Notes: a model not told the origin generated them from the sequence alone. Positions 8,527 through 17,282 are shown, numbered from the stretch's first letter. The stretch is 64,000 bases of DNA from Pseudogemmobacter bohemicus (GCF_003290025.1 NZ_QNHG01000002.1:834417-898416); one strand, 5' to 3'. Program-made: numbers and translations.

Positions 8527-9519
8527 TCAGGGCAACAGCACGACCTTCGGCGCCGCGATGCGGTTGGTGATGATATCATCAAAGGCCGCCGCCCCCTGAT
8601 CCAGTCTCCGCATTTCGGCCCAGTCGCAGGGGCCCAGGCGGCCATCGGCAATCGCCAGGGCGCAATCGGTGAAATCGGCGCTGGTATAGGTATAGGTGCC
8701 GATAAAGGTGATCTCTTGCAGGGTCATGCGGCGGATGTTCAGACCGTCAACGGCCGCGCCCAACCCGATATGCACGATCACCCCGCCCGGGCGCACGAGA
8801 TCCGAGGCGGTCTGGCGTGTGGCGGCAAAACCCACCGCGTCGATCACCAGATCGGGGCTGGCCGCCCCCTGAGCCCCGGTTGCCGGAGCCTCGGCCGCCA
8901 GGCGGAAATCGCTGATCCCAGCGAGGCGGGCGCGGCGGATCGGGTTCGGCTCGACCAGGGTGATCTCGCCGCAGCCCGCCGCCTTTGCGGCCAGGGCCGC
9001 ACCAAAGCCGATGGCGCCGCCGCCAAGGATCAGCACCCGTTCCGCCACCCCGGCCAGCGCATGACCTGCCAGCCGCATCCCATGCCAGCCGCAGGCCAGC
9101 GGCTCGGCCAGGCAGGCGGTGCTGGCGGGCAGGCTGTCCGGGATCGGCACCAGGTTTCGCTCTGGCGAGGTGATGTATTCGGCGAATCCCCCCTCGCGCG
9201 GCGGCATCGAGATGATCTGGCGATCCGGGCAAAGATTGTCACGCCCCGCCAGGCAGGAAGGGCAATGGCCGCAGGTCGCCAGCGGGTTGACGGTGACGCG
9301 CGTACCCTTGAGCGGCCCGCTGGCGATGGTGCCGGCGACCTCATGGCCCAGGATCAGCGGCGCCGGGCGGCGTTCGTCATGGCCGAGCCAGGCATGGATA
9401 TCCGAGCCGCAAATGCCCGAGGCCTCGACCCGGATCAGCACCTCGCCTTTGCCGGGAACCGGGTCGGGAACCTCACGCATTTCAAGCCGGCGCGCGCCGG
9501 TATAGACCAGAGCCTTCAT
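8527..9519 (-). CDS. Zinc-dependent alcohol dehydrogenase of the hps operon (HpsO/HpsP-like role)
   Basis: A 330-residue medium-chain dehydrogenase. The catalytic zinc site is visible (GICGSDIHAW and GHEVAG), as is the structural zinc loop with four cysteines (CGHCPSCLAGRDNLC) and the nucleotide fold (VLILGGGAIGFGAAL). It is the third gene of the operon after the histidinol-dehydrogenase-like enzyme and the SDR, its start overlapping the SDR stop (ATGA). In described DHPS pathways two extra dehydrogenases acting at C2 interconvert DHPS enantiomers so that HpsN sees the (R)-form; this protein and the SDR next to it are the natural candidates. Which of the two oxidises and which reduces cannot be read from sequence. 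Confidence 0.82.
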   Translation of the reverse strand: MKALVYTGARRLEMREVPDPVPGKGEVLIRVEASGICGSDIHAWLGHDERRPAPLILGHEVAGTIASGPLKGTRVTVNPLATCGHCPSCLAGRDNLCPDRQIISMPPREGGFAEYITSPERNLVPIPDSLPASTACLAEPLACGWHGMRLAGHALAGVAERVLILGGGAIGFGAALAAKAAGCGEITLVEPNPIRRARLAGISDFRLAAEAPATGAQGAASPDLVIDAVGFAATRQTASDLVRPGGVIVHIGLGAAVDGLNIRRMTLQEITFIGTYTYTSADFTDCALAIADGRLGPCDWAEMRRLDQGAAAFDDIITNRIAAPKVVLLP

Positions 9520-10265
9520 TTCGCGGTGAACCCCCCGTCGACCATCAGGATCTGCCCGGTGACGTAGGAAGACGCCTCCGAGCAGAGGAACAGGAGCGGG
9601 CCGTCCATGTCTTCCGGCTCGCCATTGCGACCCAGACAGGTCTGGGCGGCGTTGCGGGCGGCCAGCGCCTCATCGGCAAAGACGCGGGCGGTCAGTTCGG
9701 TGCGGAAAAAGCCGGGGCCAAGCGCATTGGCGGTGATACCGGCGCCCGACCAGGCCTCGGCCATGGCGCGGGTCATCTGCGCAACGGCCCCTTTCGAGGC
9801 GCCATAGGCGATCCCTGCCGGGAAGGCGCGGTAAGATTGCAGCGAGGCGAAATTGACGATCCGCCCCCAGCCCTTCGCGCGCATCCCCGGCACCAGCGCC
9901 TGGGCCAGAAAAAACGGCGTCGAGAGATTGAGGCCCAGCGTCAGATCCCAGGCCTCACTGGTGACCTCATCGGCGGGCTGGCGGGTGTTGACGCCGGCCG
10001 CGTTGATCAGGATATCGGGCGGCCCGAAGACCTGCGCCGCCTCATGTGCCAGATAGCCGATGCCGTTTCTGAGTGTCAGATCGGCGGCCAGCGGGTGGAT
10101 GCCCCCGGCCTCGTTTGCCAGGGTTTCCAGCTCCGCCTCGCGCCGGGCGATGGCGATGACTTTGGCCCCCCTTCGCGCGAGGGTCAGGGCGGCCTGCCGC
10201 CCCAGCCCGCTGCTTGCGCCGGTGACGCAGGCGATGCGGCCTTCGACCGAGAAGAGATCAGCCAT
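9516..10265 (-). CDS. SDR family oxidoreductase of the hps operon (HpsO/HpsP-like role)
   Basis: A 249-residue classical short-chain dehydrogenase. The cofactor motif TGASSGLGRQ is at the N-terminus, the NAG equivalent is INAAGVN, and the catalytic Tyr/Lys is in AYGASKGA, followed by LGPGFFRTE. The C-terminus VTGQILMVDGGFT is typical of the 3-oxoacyl reductase-like group. It overlaps the hpsN-like gene by 8 bp and couples to the zinc dehydrogenase. The inferred role is oxidation or reduction at C2 of dihydroxypropanesulfonate, giving stereo-inversion together with its neighbour. The enzyme class is secure; the substrate is context-based. Confidence 0.84.
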   Translation of the reverse strand: MADLFSVEGRIACVTGASSGLGRQAALTLARRGAKVIAIARREAELETLANEAGGIHPLAADLTLRNGIGYLAHEAAQVFGPPDILINAAGVNTRQPADEVTSEAWDLTLGLNLSTPFFLAQALVPGMRAKGWGRIVNFASLQSYRAFPAGIAYGASKGAVAQMTRAMAEAWSGAGITANALGPGFFRTELTARVFADEALAARNAAQTCLGRNGEPEDMDGPLLFLCSEASSYVTGQILMVDGGFTAK

Positions 10266-11565
10266 TTGCGCTCAGCTCGAATTCGGTATCGGGGAAGTAT
10301 TTCTTCAGCCGGATATCGGCGGTGCGGGCATGACCCTCCATCCCTTCGAGCCGTGAGATCCGCGCGGTCGCCTCGGCAATCGGGCGGGCGCCTTCGCGGG
10401 TGGCACGCTGCCAGGTGACGACTTTCATATACTTATGCACCGACAGCCCGCCCGTGTAGCGCGCCGCACCCGAAGTCGGCAGCACATGGTTCGGCCCCGC
10501 CGCCTTGTCGCCAAAGGCCACGGTGGTCTCTTCACCAAGGAAAAGCGAGCCGTAGCATTTCAGCCGGTTCAGCCACCAGTCGAGATCGGCGGCCTGGACG
10601 GTCAGATGCTCGGGCGCGTAATCATCCGAAGCCGCCGCCATCTCTTCGCGGTTCTCGCAAAGGATCACCTCGGCATAGTCGCGCCAGGCGGCCTCTGCGT
10701 TCATCCGGTTGACCTCGGGCAGGGTGGATATCAGCACCGGCACCAGATCCAGCACTTCGCGCGCGAGTTTCTCGCTGTCGGTCACCAGCCAGACGGGGGA
10801 GTTGTAGCCATGCTCGGCCTGGCCGACGAGGTCGGTCGCCACCACCATCGGATCGGCGCTGCCATCGGCCAGCACCAGGCTGTCGGTCGGGCCGGCGAAC
10901 ATGTCGATGCCGACGCGGCCAAAGAGGATGCGCTTTGCCTCGGCGACGAACTGGTTGCCGGGGCCGACGAGGATGTCCGCAGGCGGGCTGTCGAAAAGGC
11001 CGAAGGCCATGGCGGCGATGCCCTGGACGCCGCCCAGCGACAGGATGCGGTCGGCGCCGCAAAGGTCAGCGGCATAGATGATTGCCGGGCTGATCCCCAC
11101 CCCCGGGCGCGGTGGCGAGCAGGCGGTCACATGCTGGCAGCCCGCCACCCGCGCGGTGGTCACCGTCATAATCGCCGAGGCGACATGGCTGTAGCGCCCG
11201 CCCGGCACATAGCAGCCGACCGAGCGGCAGGGGATCGAGCGCTGGCCGGTGGTCAGGCCCGGCACCAGTTCGACCTGGAAATCGGAAAGCGAGGCACGCT
11301 GAGCCTCGGCAAAGCGGCGCACATTGTCATGGGCAAAGCGGATATCGTCCTGGAGTTTTTGCGGCACCAGCAAGCGGGCAGCGTCGATCTCGTCACGGGT
11401 GAGGACGATATTACCCTCGTATTTATCCAGCTCGATCGCGTATTTCCGCGCGGCCTCATCACCGCCGCGCTCGATATCGCCCAGGATGCGTTGCACGATC
11501 TGGCGCGTTTCGCCCGCATCGGTGTTTGCCGTTTTCGCCGCCTTTTTCAGGTAGTTCAGTGTCAT
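10258..11565 (-). CDS. hpsN: Histidinol-dehydrogenase-like sulfopropanediol (DHPS) 3-dehydrogenase
   Basis: A 435-residue HisD-family enzyme. HpsN enzymes oxidise (R)-2,3-dihydroxypropane-1-sulfonate by four electrons to (R)-sulfolactate with NAD+, mirroring the two-step oxidation of histidinol. Family landmarks are visible: CYVPGGRYSH, AGPTDSLVLAD, a Gln-Ala-Glu-His metal/catalytic stretch (GQAEHGYNSP), YAPEHLTV and GPNHVLPTSGAARY. The ATG at 11565 has a strong GGAGG site; the open frame runs further upstream but into the operator. No his genes are nearby. The operon partners (SDR, Zn-ADH) and suyAB, comC and slcC within 25 kb point to sulfonate rather than histidine metabolism. Confidence 0.85.
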   Translation of the reverse strand: MTLNYLKKAAKTANTDAGETRQIVQRILGDIERGGDEAARKYAIELDKYEGNIVLTRDEIDAARLLVPQKLQDDIRFAHDNVRRFAEAQRASLSDFQVELVPGLTTGQRSIPCRSVGCYVPGGRYSHVASAIMTVTTARVAGCQHVTACSPPRPGVGISPAIIYAADLCGADRILSLGGVQGIAAMAFGLFDSPPADILVGPGNQFVAEAKRILFGRVGIDMFAGPTDSLVLADGSADPMVVATDLVGQAEHGYNSPVWLVTDSEKLAREVLDLVPVLISTLPEVNRMNAEAAWRDYAEVILCENREEMAAASDDYAPEHLTVQAADLDWWLNRLKCYGSLFLGEETTVAFGDKAAGPNHVLPTSGAARYTGGLSVHKYMKVVTWQRATREGARPIAEATARISRLEGMEGHARTADIRLKKYFPDTEFELSANG

Positions 11566-11655
11566 GAAATCCTCCGGTTGGCATAAGCCCGCCCACGCCC
11601 CCGGCGGGGTGTAATCCGCCGGAAACCAGGTCGCCTCCTCCTGACATGGTGTCGA

Positions 11656-11669
11656 TGTAAGCGCTTTCA
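11656..11669. promoter_or_regulatory. LacI-type operator upstream of hpsN
   Basis: TGTAAGCGCTTTCA fits the LacI/GalR consensus TGNAANCGNTTNCA at every fixed position. It lies between the divergent hpsN operon (start 11565) and the LacI gene (start 11765). A sister site at 12951-12964 precedes the ABC1 importer. Confidence 0.85.
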
Positions 11670-11764
11670 TTCGGATCGCGCAAGCCCCTCTGATCGGTTC
11701 TGGTCAAAATTCTTGCTTGCTGCGAAACTGCCCGGCGATTTGCGCGAATGGTGAGGGGCGACGC

Positions 11765-12790
11765 GTGACGGAAAAGACATCCCATGCAACGGTGGATGAT
11801 GTGGCGCAGCTGGCGGGGGTCTCGACCGCCACGGTCTCGCGCTGCCTGAATTCGCCCGACCGCGTGGTGGCGGCGACGCGCGAAAAGGTCATGGCGGCGG
11901 TGCGTGCGCTGAATTACACGCCGAATTTCGGCGCCAGGGCGCTGGCGTCAAAGCGCACCGGCATTATCGGCGCTGTGGTGCCGACGCTGGAAAACGCCGT
12001 CTTCGCGCATGGGGTGGATGCGTTCGAGCGCTCGCTGCCACAGGGGAAATTCTCGCTGCTGGTGGCCTCGTCGGGCTATGATGCGGCACGGGAAAAACAC
12101 CAGATCGAGGCGCTGGTGGCGCGGGGGGCAGATGGCCTGCTGCTGGTGGGGTTCGAACGTGATCCCGCGATCTATGACTGGCTGGCGGTGCGTAAGGTGC
12201 CCTATGTGCTGGCCTGGTCCAGCGGTGACCAGCATCCCTTTGCCGGCTTCGACAACCGCGCGGGAATTGCTGCGATGATGCGGATGGTGCTGGCACTGGG
12301 GCATCGCAATATCGCGATGATCTCGGGGATGACCGAGGGCAATGACCGGGCGCGGGACCGTCTTGAGGGCGCGCGCGCCGCGCTGGAGGCCGAGGGGCTT
12401 GCTTTTCGCGGCGTGATCGAGGTGGCTTATGGGCTTGAGGGCGGCGCGGCCGCCTTCGGTGATCTGATGCAGGACCGGAGCATCACGGCGGTGATCTGCG
12501 GCAATGATGTGCTGGCGGCTGGCGCGCTGCGCGCCGCGCGTCGCATGGGGTTGCGGGTGCCCGAAGATGTCACCATCACAGGTTTCGACGATATCGACAT
12601 CGCGGAAATCACCTTTCCCGAGCTGACCACCGTGCGCGTGCCGCATACCCGCATGGGCGAGGAGGCGGCGCGGCTTTTGCAGGATCTGATCGCAGGCAAG
12701 GCGGGTGGCAGCGTGCTTTTGCCGACCGAAGTGGTGACGCGCGGCACCCATGCGCCACCGGTGGACTCGGTTCGATTCGGCCGGGTCTGA
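11765..12790 (+). CDS. LacI family regulator of the DHPS/sulfonate genes
   Basis: A repressor of about 341 residues. The GTG at 11765 is preferred: GAGGGGC lies a few bases upstream, and the protein then begins MTEKTSHATVDDVAQLAGVS, placing the helix-turn-helix (VSTATVSRCLN, hinge ALASKRTG) at the usual distance from the N-terminus. The effector domain runs from IIGAVVPTLENAVF to the C-terminus, with the family motif VCGNDVLA-like (VICGNDVLAAGAL) and GFDDIDIAE. Its gene lies between the hpsN operon and the ABC1 operon, and both have a matching TGNAANCGNTTNCA operator. The simplest reading is a repressor lifted by DHPS or a related intermediate. Confidence 0.92.
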   Translation: MTEKTSHATVDDVAQLAGVSTATVSRCLNSPDRVVAATREKVMAAVRALNYTPNFGARALASKRTGIIGAVVPTLENAVFAHGVDAFERSLPQGKFSLLVASSGYDAAREKHQIEALVARGADGLLLVGFERDPAIYDWLAVRKVPYVLAWSSGDQHPFAGFDNRAGIAAMMRMVLALGHRNIAMISGMTEGNDRARDRLEGARAALEAEGLAFRGVIEVAYGLEGGAAAFGDLMQDRSITAVICGNDVLAAGALRAARRMGLRVPEDVTITGFDDIDIAEITFPELTTVRVPHTRMGEEAARLLQDLIAGKAGGSVLLPTEVVTRGTHAPPVDSVRFGRV

Positions 12791-12950
12791 ACGGGGTGGC
12801 GGCGGGTCCCGCGCGCTGCCACGGATGCGGAAATTTTATCAACACATTGATATCGAATGGCTAAAGACGGAATCCGGCTGCGGATCCCGCAGCTTTGGCC
12901 GCTTTTGCAATGGTCAGTCCCGGAAAATGATTGACTGGCTGAAACATCTA

Positions 12951-12964
12951 TGTAACCGCTTACA
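12951..12964. promoter_or_regulatory. LacI-type operator upstream of the ABC1 importer
   Basis: TGTAACCGCTTACA, extended to an 18 bp near-palindrome (12949-12966). It shares all fixed consensus positions with the site at 11656-11669. It ends about 20 bp before the permease start at 12986, so a bound repressor would cover the promoter or start of transcription. Confidence 0.87.
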
Positions 12965-12985
12965 TAACTCATGGGGAGGATGAGG

Positions 12986-13765
12986 ATGTCTCGCAAGGCA
13001 ATGGTGGGGGCGGCCACGATTCTGGCGGCTCTGACCCTTTGGTATCTGTTGACGACTGTGCTGGGGGTGATCTCGCCCGGCCGTTTCCCTTCGCCCGCCG
13101 ACACCTGGTCGGCGCTGGCGCAGGTTTCGGGCAAGGGCTATGCGAATGGGGTCCTCGGCGAACATGTGCTGCGTTCGGTGCTGCTGGTCACGCTGGGTTT
13201 CATCGTGGCGGTTGTGACCGGGGTGCCGCTGGGCCTGTGGATGGGGTGGAGCCGGCGGGCCGAGGCGGTGATCAACCCGGTCTTCCTGGTGATCCGCCCG
13301 ATCCCGCCGCTGGCCTGGATTCCGCTGGCGATCCTCTGGCTGGGCCTTGGCGATATGGCCAAGATCCTGGTGATCTGGTTCGCGGCCTTTGTGCCCTCGG
13401 TGATCAATTCCTATGCCGGGGTAAGGAACCTTGACCGCACGCTGATCGAGGCTGCGAAGATGCTGGGTACGCCCTTCACCACTTTCGTGCGGGAAATCCT
13501 GCTGCCGGGGGCCAGCCCGATGATCTTTACCGGCCTCAGGCTCTCACTCCAGGCCTCCTGGACCACGCTGGTCGCGGCAGAGCTGGTGGGCGCCATGACC
13601 GGTCTTGGCCGGGTGCTGAACGTGGCGCAGCAGGATCTTTACCCCGGTATGATCCTTGTCGGCATGATCGCGGTGACGATTTGCGGCTGGCTGATGACGG
13701 TGGCCCTGGGCATGGCGGAGAAGCGGGCCCTCGCATGGAACACCGCCACACAGGCAGGGAGCTGA
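12986..13765 (+). CDS. ABC transporter permease 1 of ABC1 (TauC/SsuC family)
   Basis: A 259-residue permease of the nitrate/sulfonate/taurine family. ATG 12986 is chosen because GGGGAGG sits 6 bp upstream; ATGs at 12971 and 12980 overlap that site. Six helices are predicted starting at MVGAATILAALTLWYLL. The cytoplasmic coupling loop is visible (LIEAAKMLGTPFTTFVREIL). It is the first of a permease-permease-ATPase-binding protein operon and is closely similar to the first permease of ABC2. The likely cargo is a C3 sulfonate such as DHPS, based on shared LacI operators with hpsN. Confidence 0.9.
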   Translation: MSRKAMVGAATILAALTLWYLLTTVLGVISPGRFPSPADTWSALAQVSGKGYANGVLGEHVLRSVLLVTLGFIVAVVTGVPLGLWMGWSRRAEAVINPVFLVIRPIPPLAWIPLAILWLGLGDMAKILVIWFAAFVPSVINSYAGVRNLDRTLIEAAKMLGTPFTTFVREILLPGASPMIFTGLRLSLQASWTTLVAAELVGAMTGLGRVLNVAQQDLYPGMILVGMIAVTICGWLMTVALGMAEKRALAWNTATQAGS

Positions 13766-13768
13766 GCC

Positions 13769-14551
13769 ATGCGGGTTTTCGACGCAAAGAACACCTTGAT
13801 CCTCGGGCTGATGGGCTTTGGCGGTTTCCTGCTTCTGTGGACGCTGCTGGCGATTTCCGGCCTGATCCCCAGCCTTTTCCTGCCCTCTCCCCTCGCCGTG
13901 GCCGAGCGGTTTGTCTATCTGCTGGACAACCGTTTCGCTGGCGGCACGCTGATCGACCATCTCTGGGCGAGCCTGCTGCGCTTTGCCGGCGGCTTTGGGC
14001 TGGCGGTGGTGATCGGCGTGCCGCTGGGGCTGTTGATGGGCTGGTTCCGGCTGCTTGACGATATCGTCACGCCCCTGTTCGACGCCGTGCGTTTCATCGC
14101 GCCCATCGCCTGGGTGCCCTTTGCCGCGCTGTGGTTCGGCACCGGCATTGGCGGGCCGATTATGATCATCTTTGCCGGCGCTTTCCCGCCCTGTCTGATC
14201 AACGCCTATCGCGGCGCCAAATTCGCCGATCCGCGGCTGATCGAGGCCGGGCGGATGCTGGGCACACCGGATCACCGGATGATCTCGGAGATCCTGCTGC
14301 CTTCGGCGGTGCCTTCGATCATCGCGGGCCTGCGGATCTCGGCCGGGCTTGGCTGGCAGTCGCTGGTGGGTGCCGAGCTGATCGTCGCCTCGACCGGCAT
14401 CGGCTATATGATGGTCCAGGGCCAGGGCAATGTCTCGACCACCACGGTCATGGCCGGGATGATCGGCATCGGCATCATCGGTCTCATCATCGACATCATC
14501 CTGCGACGCACCGAGGAAATCATCCTGCGCCGTCGCGGCCTTGCACATTAA
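13769..14551 (+). CDS. ABC transporter permease 2 of ABC1 (TauC/SsuC family)
   Basis: A 260-residue permease, 3 bp after the first. The N-terminal helix is LILGLMGFGGFLLLWTLLAI, and the conserved core reads FGTGIGGPIMIIFAGAFPPC, with the coupling loop RLIEAGRMLGTPDHRMISEI. Two different permeases of this family in one operon imply a heterodimeric channel, unlike the homodimeric SsuC/TauC systems of E. coli. The DNA around 14130-14195 is nearly identical to 26032-26097 in the ABC2 copy, showing recent common origin. Confidence 0.9.
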   Translation: MRVFDAKNTLILGLMGFGGFLLLWTLLAISGLIPSLFLPSPLAVAERFVYLLDNRFAGGTLIDHLWASLLRFAGGFGLAVVIGVPLGLLMGWFRLLDDIVTPLFDAVRFIAPIAWVPFAALWFGTGIGGPIMIIFAGAFPPCLINAYRGAKFADPRLIEAGRMLGTPDHRMISEILLPSAVPSIIAGLRISAGLGWQSLVGAELIVASTGIGYMMVQGQGNVSTTTVMAGMIGIGIIGLIIDIILRRTEEIILRRRGLAH

Positions 14552-14569
14552 TCACGAGGGATCAGACAG

Positions 14570-15367
14570 ATGGGAGCGATCCGCTTCGACGATGTCGGCC
14601 GGTTCTACGGCAATAAGACCGGCGGTTTCCAGGCGCTGAAAGGCGTCAACCTGGAGATTTCCGACAAGGAGTTCATGGCTGTCGTCGGGCCTTCGGGCTG
14701 CGGCAAGACCACGCTTCTGCGCTTTGTCGCGGGGTTTGACCGGCCAAGCTCCGGCACGGTTTCGGTGAATGGGATCAGGGTGACAAAACCCGGCCCGGAT
14801 CGTGCGGTTGTCTTCCAGCAATTCGCGCTGATGCCCTGGAAGACGGTGCGCGAGAATATCGACCTCGGGCTGAGAAATATCGGTATCGCCCGGGCCGAAC
14901 GTCAGAGCCGCATCGCGGCGACCCTGCAGCTGATGAACCTGACCGGCCATGCCGATGCTTTCCCGCATCAGCTGTCTGGCGGTATGCAGCAGCGGGTCTC
15001 CATCGCGCGGGCCTGGGTGCTGGATCCCGAGGTGCTCTTGATGGATGAACCCTTCGGCGCGCTGGATGCGCAGACCCGGGTGGTGATGCAGGAGGAACTT
15101 GTCCGCCTTGCCCGCCGCAATCCGCGCACCGTGATGTTCATCACCCATGCGGTGGAAGAAGCCGTCTACCTGGCCGACCGCGTCGCCATCATGGCGCGCC
15201 AGCCCGGGCGGATCAAAGAGATCATCGACATCCGCCCGATCCGCGAGGCGGAGGGCTGGGATGCCCATGAGAAGATCGAGGACGTGATGGATCTGGAAAG
15301 CTTTGTGCATCTGCGCACCCGGATCTGGCGCAGCCTTCGGGAAGAAAAGGCGATGGAACTCGCCTGA
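14570..15367 (+). CDS. ABC transporter ATP-binding protein of ABC1 (TauB/SsuB family)
   Basis: A 265-residue nucleotide-binding subunit. Walker A is GPSGCGKTTLLR, the Q-loop VVFQQFALMPWKTV, the signature LSGGMQQRVSIARA, Walker B EVLLMDEPFGALDA and the switch histidine MFITHAVEEAVYLADR. The PWKTV after the Q-loop is typical of the nitrate/sulfonate/taurine group. It lacks the extra C-terminal regulatory domain seen in sugar importers. It is immediately followed by the binding protein gene and is about as similar to the ABC2 ATPase as expected for a duplicated module. Confidence 0.93.
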   Translation: MGAIRFDDVGRFYGNKTGGFQALKGVNLEISDKEFMAVVGPSGCGKTTLLRFVAGFDRPSSGTVSVNGIRVTKPGPDRAVVFQQFALMPWKTVRENIDLGLRNIGIARAERQSRIAATLQLMNLTGHADAFPHQLSGGMQQRVSIARAWVLDPEVLLMDEPFGALDAQTRVVMQEELVRLARRNPRTVMFITHAVEEAVYLADRVAIMARQPGRIKEIIDIRPIREAEGWDAHEKIEDVMDLESFVHLRTRIWRSLREEKAMELA

Positions 15368-15412
15368 AGACCAAAGACCAAATCAACCGATCCGACTTTC
15401 TGGGAGGAAAAG

Positions 15413-16453
15413 ATGAGAAGCGGTATTCATGCAGGCCTTGCCCTTGGCACGGCCATAGGGGCGCTTGTGCTTGCGGCGGGCGCTTCCAGTGCCGAGACGA
15501 TCCGGGTCAGCTATCAGCCCTCGCTTTACTGGGCGCTGCCCTTCCATGTGGCGACGGAAAAAGGCTGGTGGGCCGAGGTCGGGCTGGAGCCCGAGTTTGT
15601 CACCTTCCCCGCCGGCGCGCCGCAGATCGCGGCGGCCCAGGCGAAAGACTGGGATGTGGGCGGCACCGGCTCGGTGCCCGCAATCCTGGGCGCGGCGCGT
15701 TTCGGGCTGAAGACCATCGGCCTTACGAATGACGAATCGCGCACCAATGCGATTATGACGGCTGCGGCGGATATCGAGGCGGTGAAGGCCGATCCCTCGC
15801 AGATCACCGGCCTTGTGGTCACGACCAATTCCACCGCCGATTACGCTGCCCGCGCCTGCCTCGCGCAGATGGGCGTCGATGCGGGCCAGGTTGAGTTCAT
15901 CAATCTCGCCCAGGCCCAGATCATCTCGGCTGCGATCTCGGGGAATGGCCGTTTCGCGGGCGTCTGGGCACCGAATACCTATACTTTGCAGGAACGTGCG
16001 GGGTATGATTACCTGTGCTCGGGCGCCGATGCCGGGGCGATTGTGCCCGGCGCCCTGGTCGCGCGTGAGGATTACGCGGCGGACAATCCCGAGGCGGTGC
16101 AGAAATTCCTCGCCGTCTATCTGAAGGCCATCACCTGGATCAAAGCCAATCCGGATGAGGCGAAAGAGATGCTGGTTGCTTTCTACTCTGAAGGCGGCGT
16201 CGAGATTTCCGATGCCGGGGCCTCGGCCGAATTCGCGCTGCGCCCGACCTTCACGCTTGAGGAACAGCTTGCGCTGATGGCGCGCGATGCGGGGGCGTCG
16301 AAGGTCGACACCTGGCTGACCGATATCGCGGGCTTTATGACCAGCGTGGGCACCATTCCCGCCGCACCCGATGCCGCGAGCTATATCGACGGCAGCTTTA
16401 TGCAGGCGGTGGGCGACAGCGCCGAACTTTCGGCCTTCGTCGCCGCCAACTGA
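15413..16453 (+). CDS. Solute-binding protein of ABC1 (NMT1/TauA-like family)
   Basis: A 346-residue periplasmic binding protein with a clear signal peptide (about residues 1-27, cleavage after ASSA). The mature protein begins ETIRVSYQPSLYWALPFHVA; the stretch EFVTFPAGAPQIAA and DESRTNAI is shared with the ABC2 protein. It is last in its operon and followed by a strong terminator. The family binds oxyanion substrates (nitrate, alkanesulfonates, taurine, thiamine precursors). Given the operator shared with the hpsN operon, DHPS is the best-guess ligand, by inference only. Confidence 0.9.
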   Translation: MRSGIHAGLALGTAIGALVLAAGASSAETIRVSYQPSLYWALPFHVATEKGWWAEVGLEPEFVTFPAGAPQIAAAQAKDWDVGGTGSVPAILGAARFGLKTIGLTNDESRTNAIMTAAADIEAVKADPSQITGLVVTTNSTADYAARACLAQMGVDAGQVEFINLAQAQIISAAISGNGRFAGVWAPNTYTLQERAGYDYLCSGADAGAIVPGALVAREDYAADNPEAVQKFLAVYLKAITWIKANPDEAKEMLVAFYSEGGVEISDAGASAEFALRPTFTLEEQLALMARDAGASKVDTWLTDIAGFMTSVGTIPAAPDAASYIDGSFMQAVGDSAELSAFVAAN

Positions 16454-16473
16454 TCACCCAGAGCGACCTGAAC

Positions 16474-16501
16474 CGGCCGGGCCTGTGCCCGGCCGCTTTT
16501 T
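16474..16501 (+). terminator. Rho-independent terminator of the ABC1 operon
   Basis: A 9 bp perfect GC stem (CGGCCGGGC with GCCCGGCCG) with a 4-base loop, then C and five T. It lies 20 bp after the binding-protein stop and abuts the stop of the convergent GntR gene. Confidence 0.9.
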
Positions 16502-17201
16502 ATGTCAGCGAGACCTGGTAGATCAGCCCTTCGGTGCGGCACAGGCTGCGGCGGCACTCTACCGCGCGGCCCATGATGTCAAAAGCGACCCGGTCGATGC
16601 AGAGGATCGGCGCGCCCGGTTTCAGGTTCAGCGCCTTTGCCGTTTCAGGATCGGCCTCGACTGCGGTGATCGATTCATCGGCGCGCAGAATGATGCAGCC
16701 GTAATTCTGCTGGTAAAGCACATATAGCGTGTTCGGCAGCGGCGCCCGCAGGTCGAGGCCCGCAAAGCGATTGGCCGAGACCACGGCGGTCTCCAGCACG
16801 CTCGGCGCGCCTTTCAGACTGCGCAGCCGGCGGATCTCATAGACCCGGGCTGGCGCATCCTCCAGCACCTTGCGCTCTTCCCCGGTCGCATCGCGGGTGG
16901 TCACCACCTCGCTCATCAGCTCGGGGCGAATCATCGTGCCATCGGGTTCGCGCAACCGGAAGAAGTTGAAGAGCGCATTGTCCGGCGTGCGCGCGGTCAC
17001 GAATGTGCCGCGCCCCTGTTCGCGCTTCACGATGCCCAGCTGCTCCAGCACCATCAGCGATTTGCGCGCCGTGCCCTGCGACACTCCGGTATCCGCCGCG
17101 ATCTGCATTTCACTGGGCAACATCGAGCCCGGCAGCAGCTCGCCCGAGGAAATCTGGGCGACGATCCGGTCGATCACGGTCTGGTAAAGCGGTGCGGCCA
17201 T
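16500..17201 (-). CDS. GntR family (HutC/UTRA) transcriptional regulator of suyAB
   Basis: A 233-residue regulator. The start at 17201 (MAAPLYQTVIDRIV) has AGGAA 5-6 bp upstream; a longer start at 17222 is possible. The winged helix is at about residues 5-70 (LPSEMQIAADTGVSQGTARK, followed by GRGTFV), and the rest matches the UTRA ligand-binding domain. It is divergent from suyA across 137 bp that are strikingly AT-rich and contain a palindrome. Inferred role: control of sulfolactate cleavage and export. Its stop overlaps the terminator T-run of the ABC1 operon. Confidence 0.88.
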   Translation of the reverse strand: MAAPLYQTVIDRIVAQISSGELLPGSMLPSEMQIAADTGVSQGTARKSLMVLEQLGIVKREQGRGTFVTARTPDNALFNFFRLREPDGTMIRPELMSEVVTTRDATGEERKVLEDAPARVYEIRRLRSLKGAPSVLETAVVSANRFAGLDLRAPLPNTLYVLYQQNYGCIILRADESITAVEADPETAKALNLKPGAPILCIDRVAFDIMGRAVECRRSLCRTEGLIYQVSLT

Positions 17202-17266
17202 AGCGGTTCCTGCTGTTTTCACGACGCTATCACGGGCGCCGATCTTCGCACAAGAATTATAGAATA

Positions 17267-17282
17267 ACTCTTGTATAAGAGT
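17267..17282. promoter_or_regulatory. Candidate GntR operator in the AT-rich suyA promoter region
   Basis: ACTCTTGTATAAGAGT is a perfect 6+6 inverted repeat around GTAT, embedded in about 50 bp of AT-rich sequence (17250-17300) between divergent gntR and suyA. Position and symmetry suit a GntR dimer. The flanking TTATAC/TATACA-like words may be promoter elements. Confidence 0.65.

Noticed and set aside
10258-11565. Histidine biosynthesis hisD
   Set aside because: No other his genes; SDR and Zn-dehydrogenase partners, LacI control and suyAB/comC/slcC nearby fit DHPS oxidation.
10435-11586. A 383-codon plus-strand frame opposite hpsN
   Set aside because: Low-complexity His/Gly/Arg-rich translation and complete overlap with a well conserved HisD-family gene.
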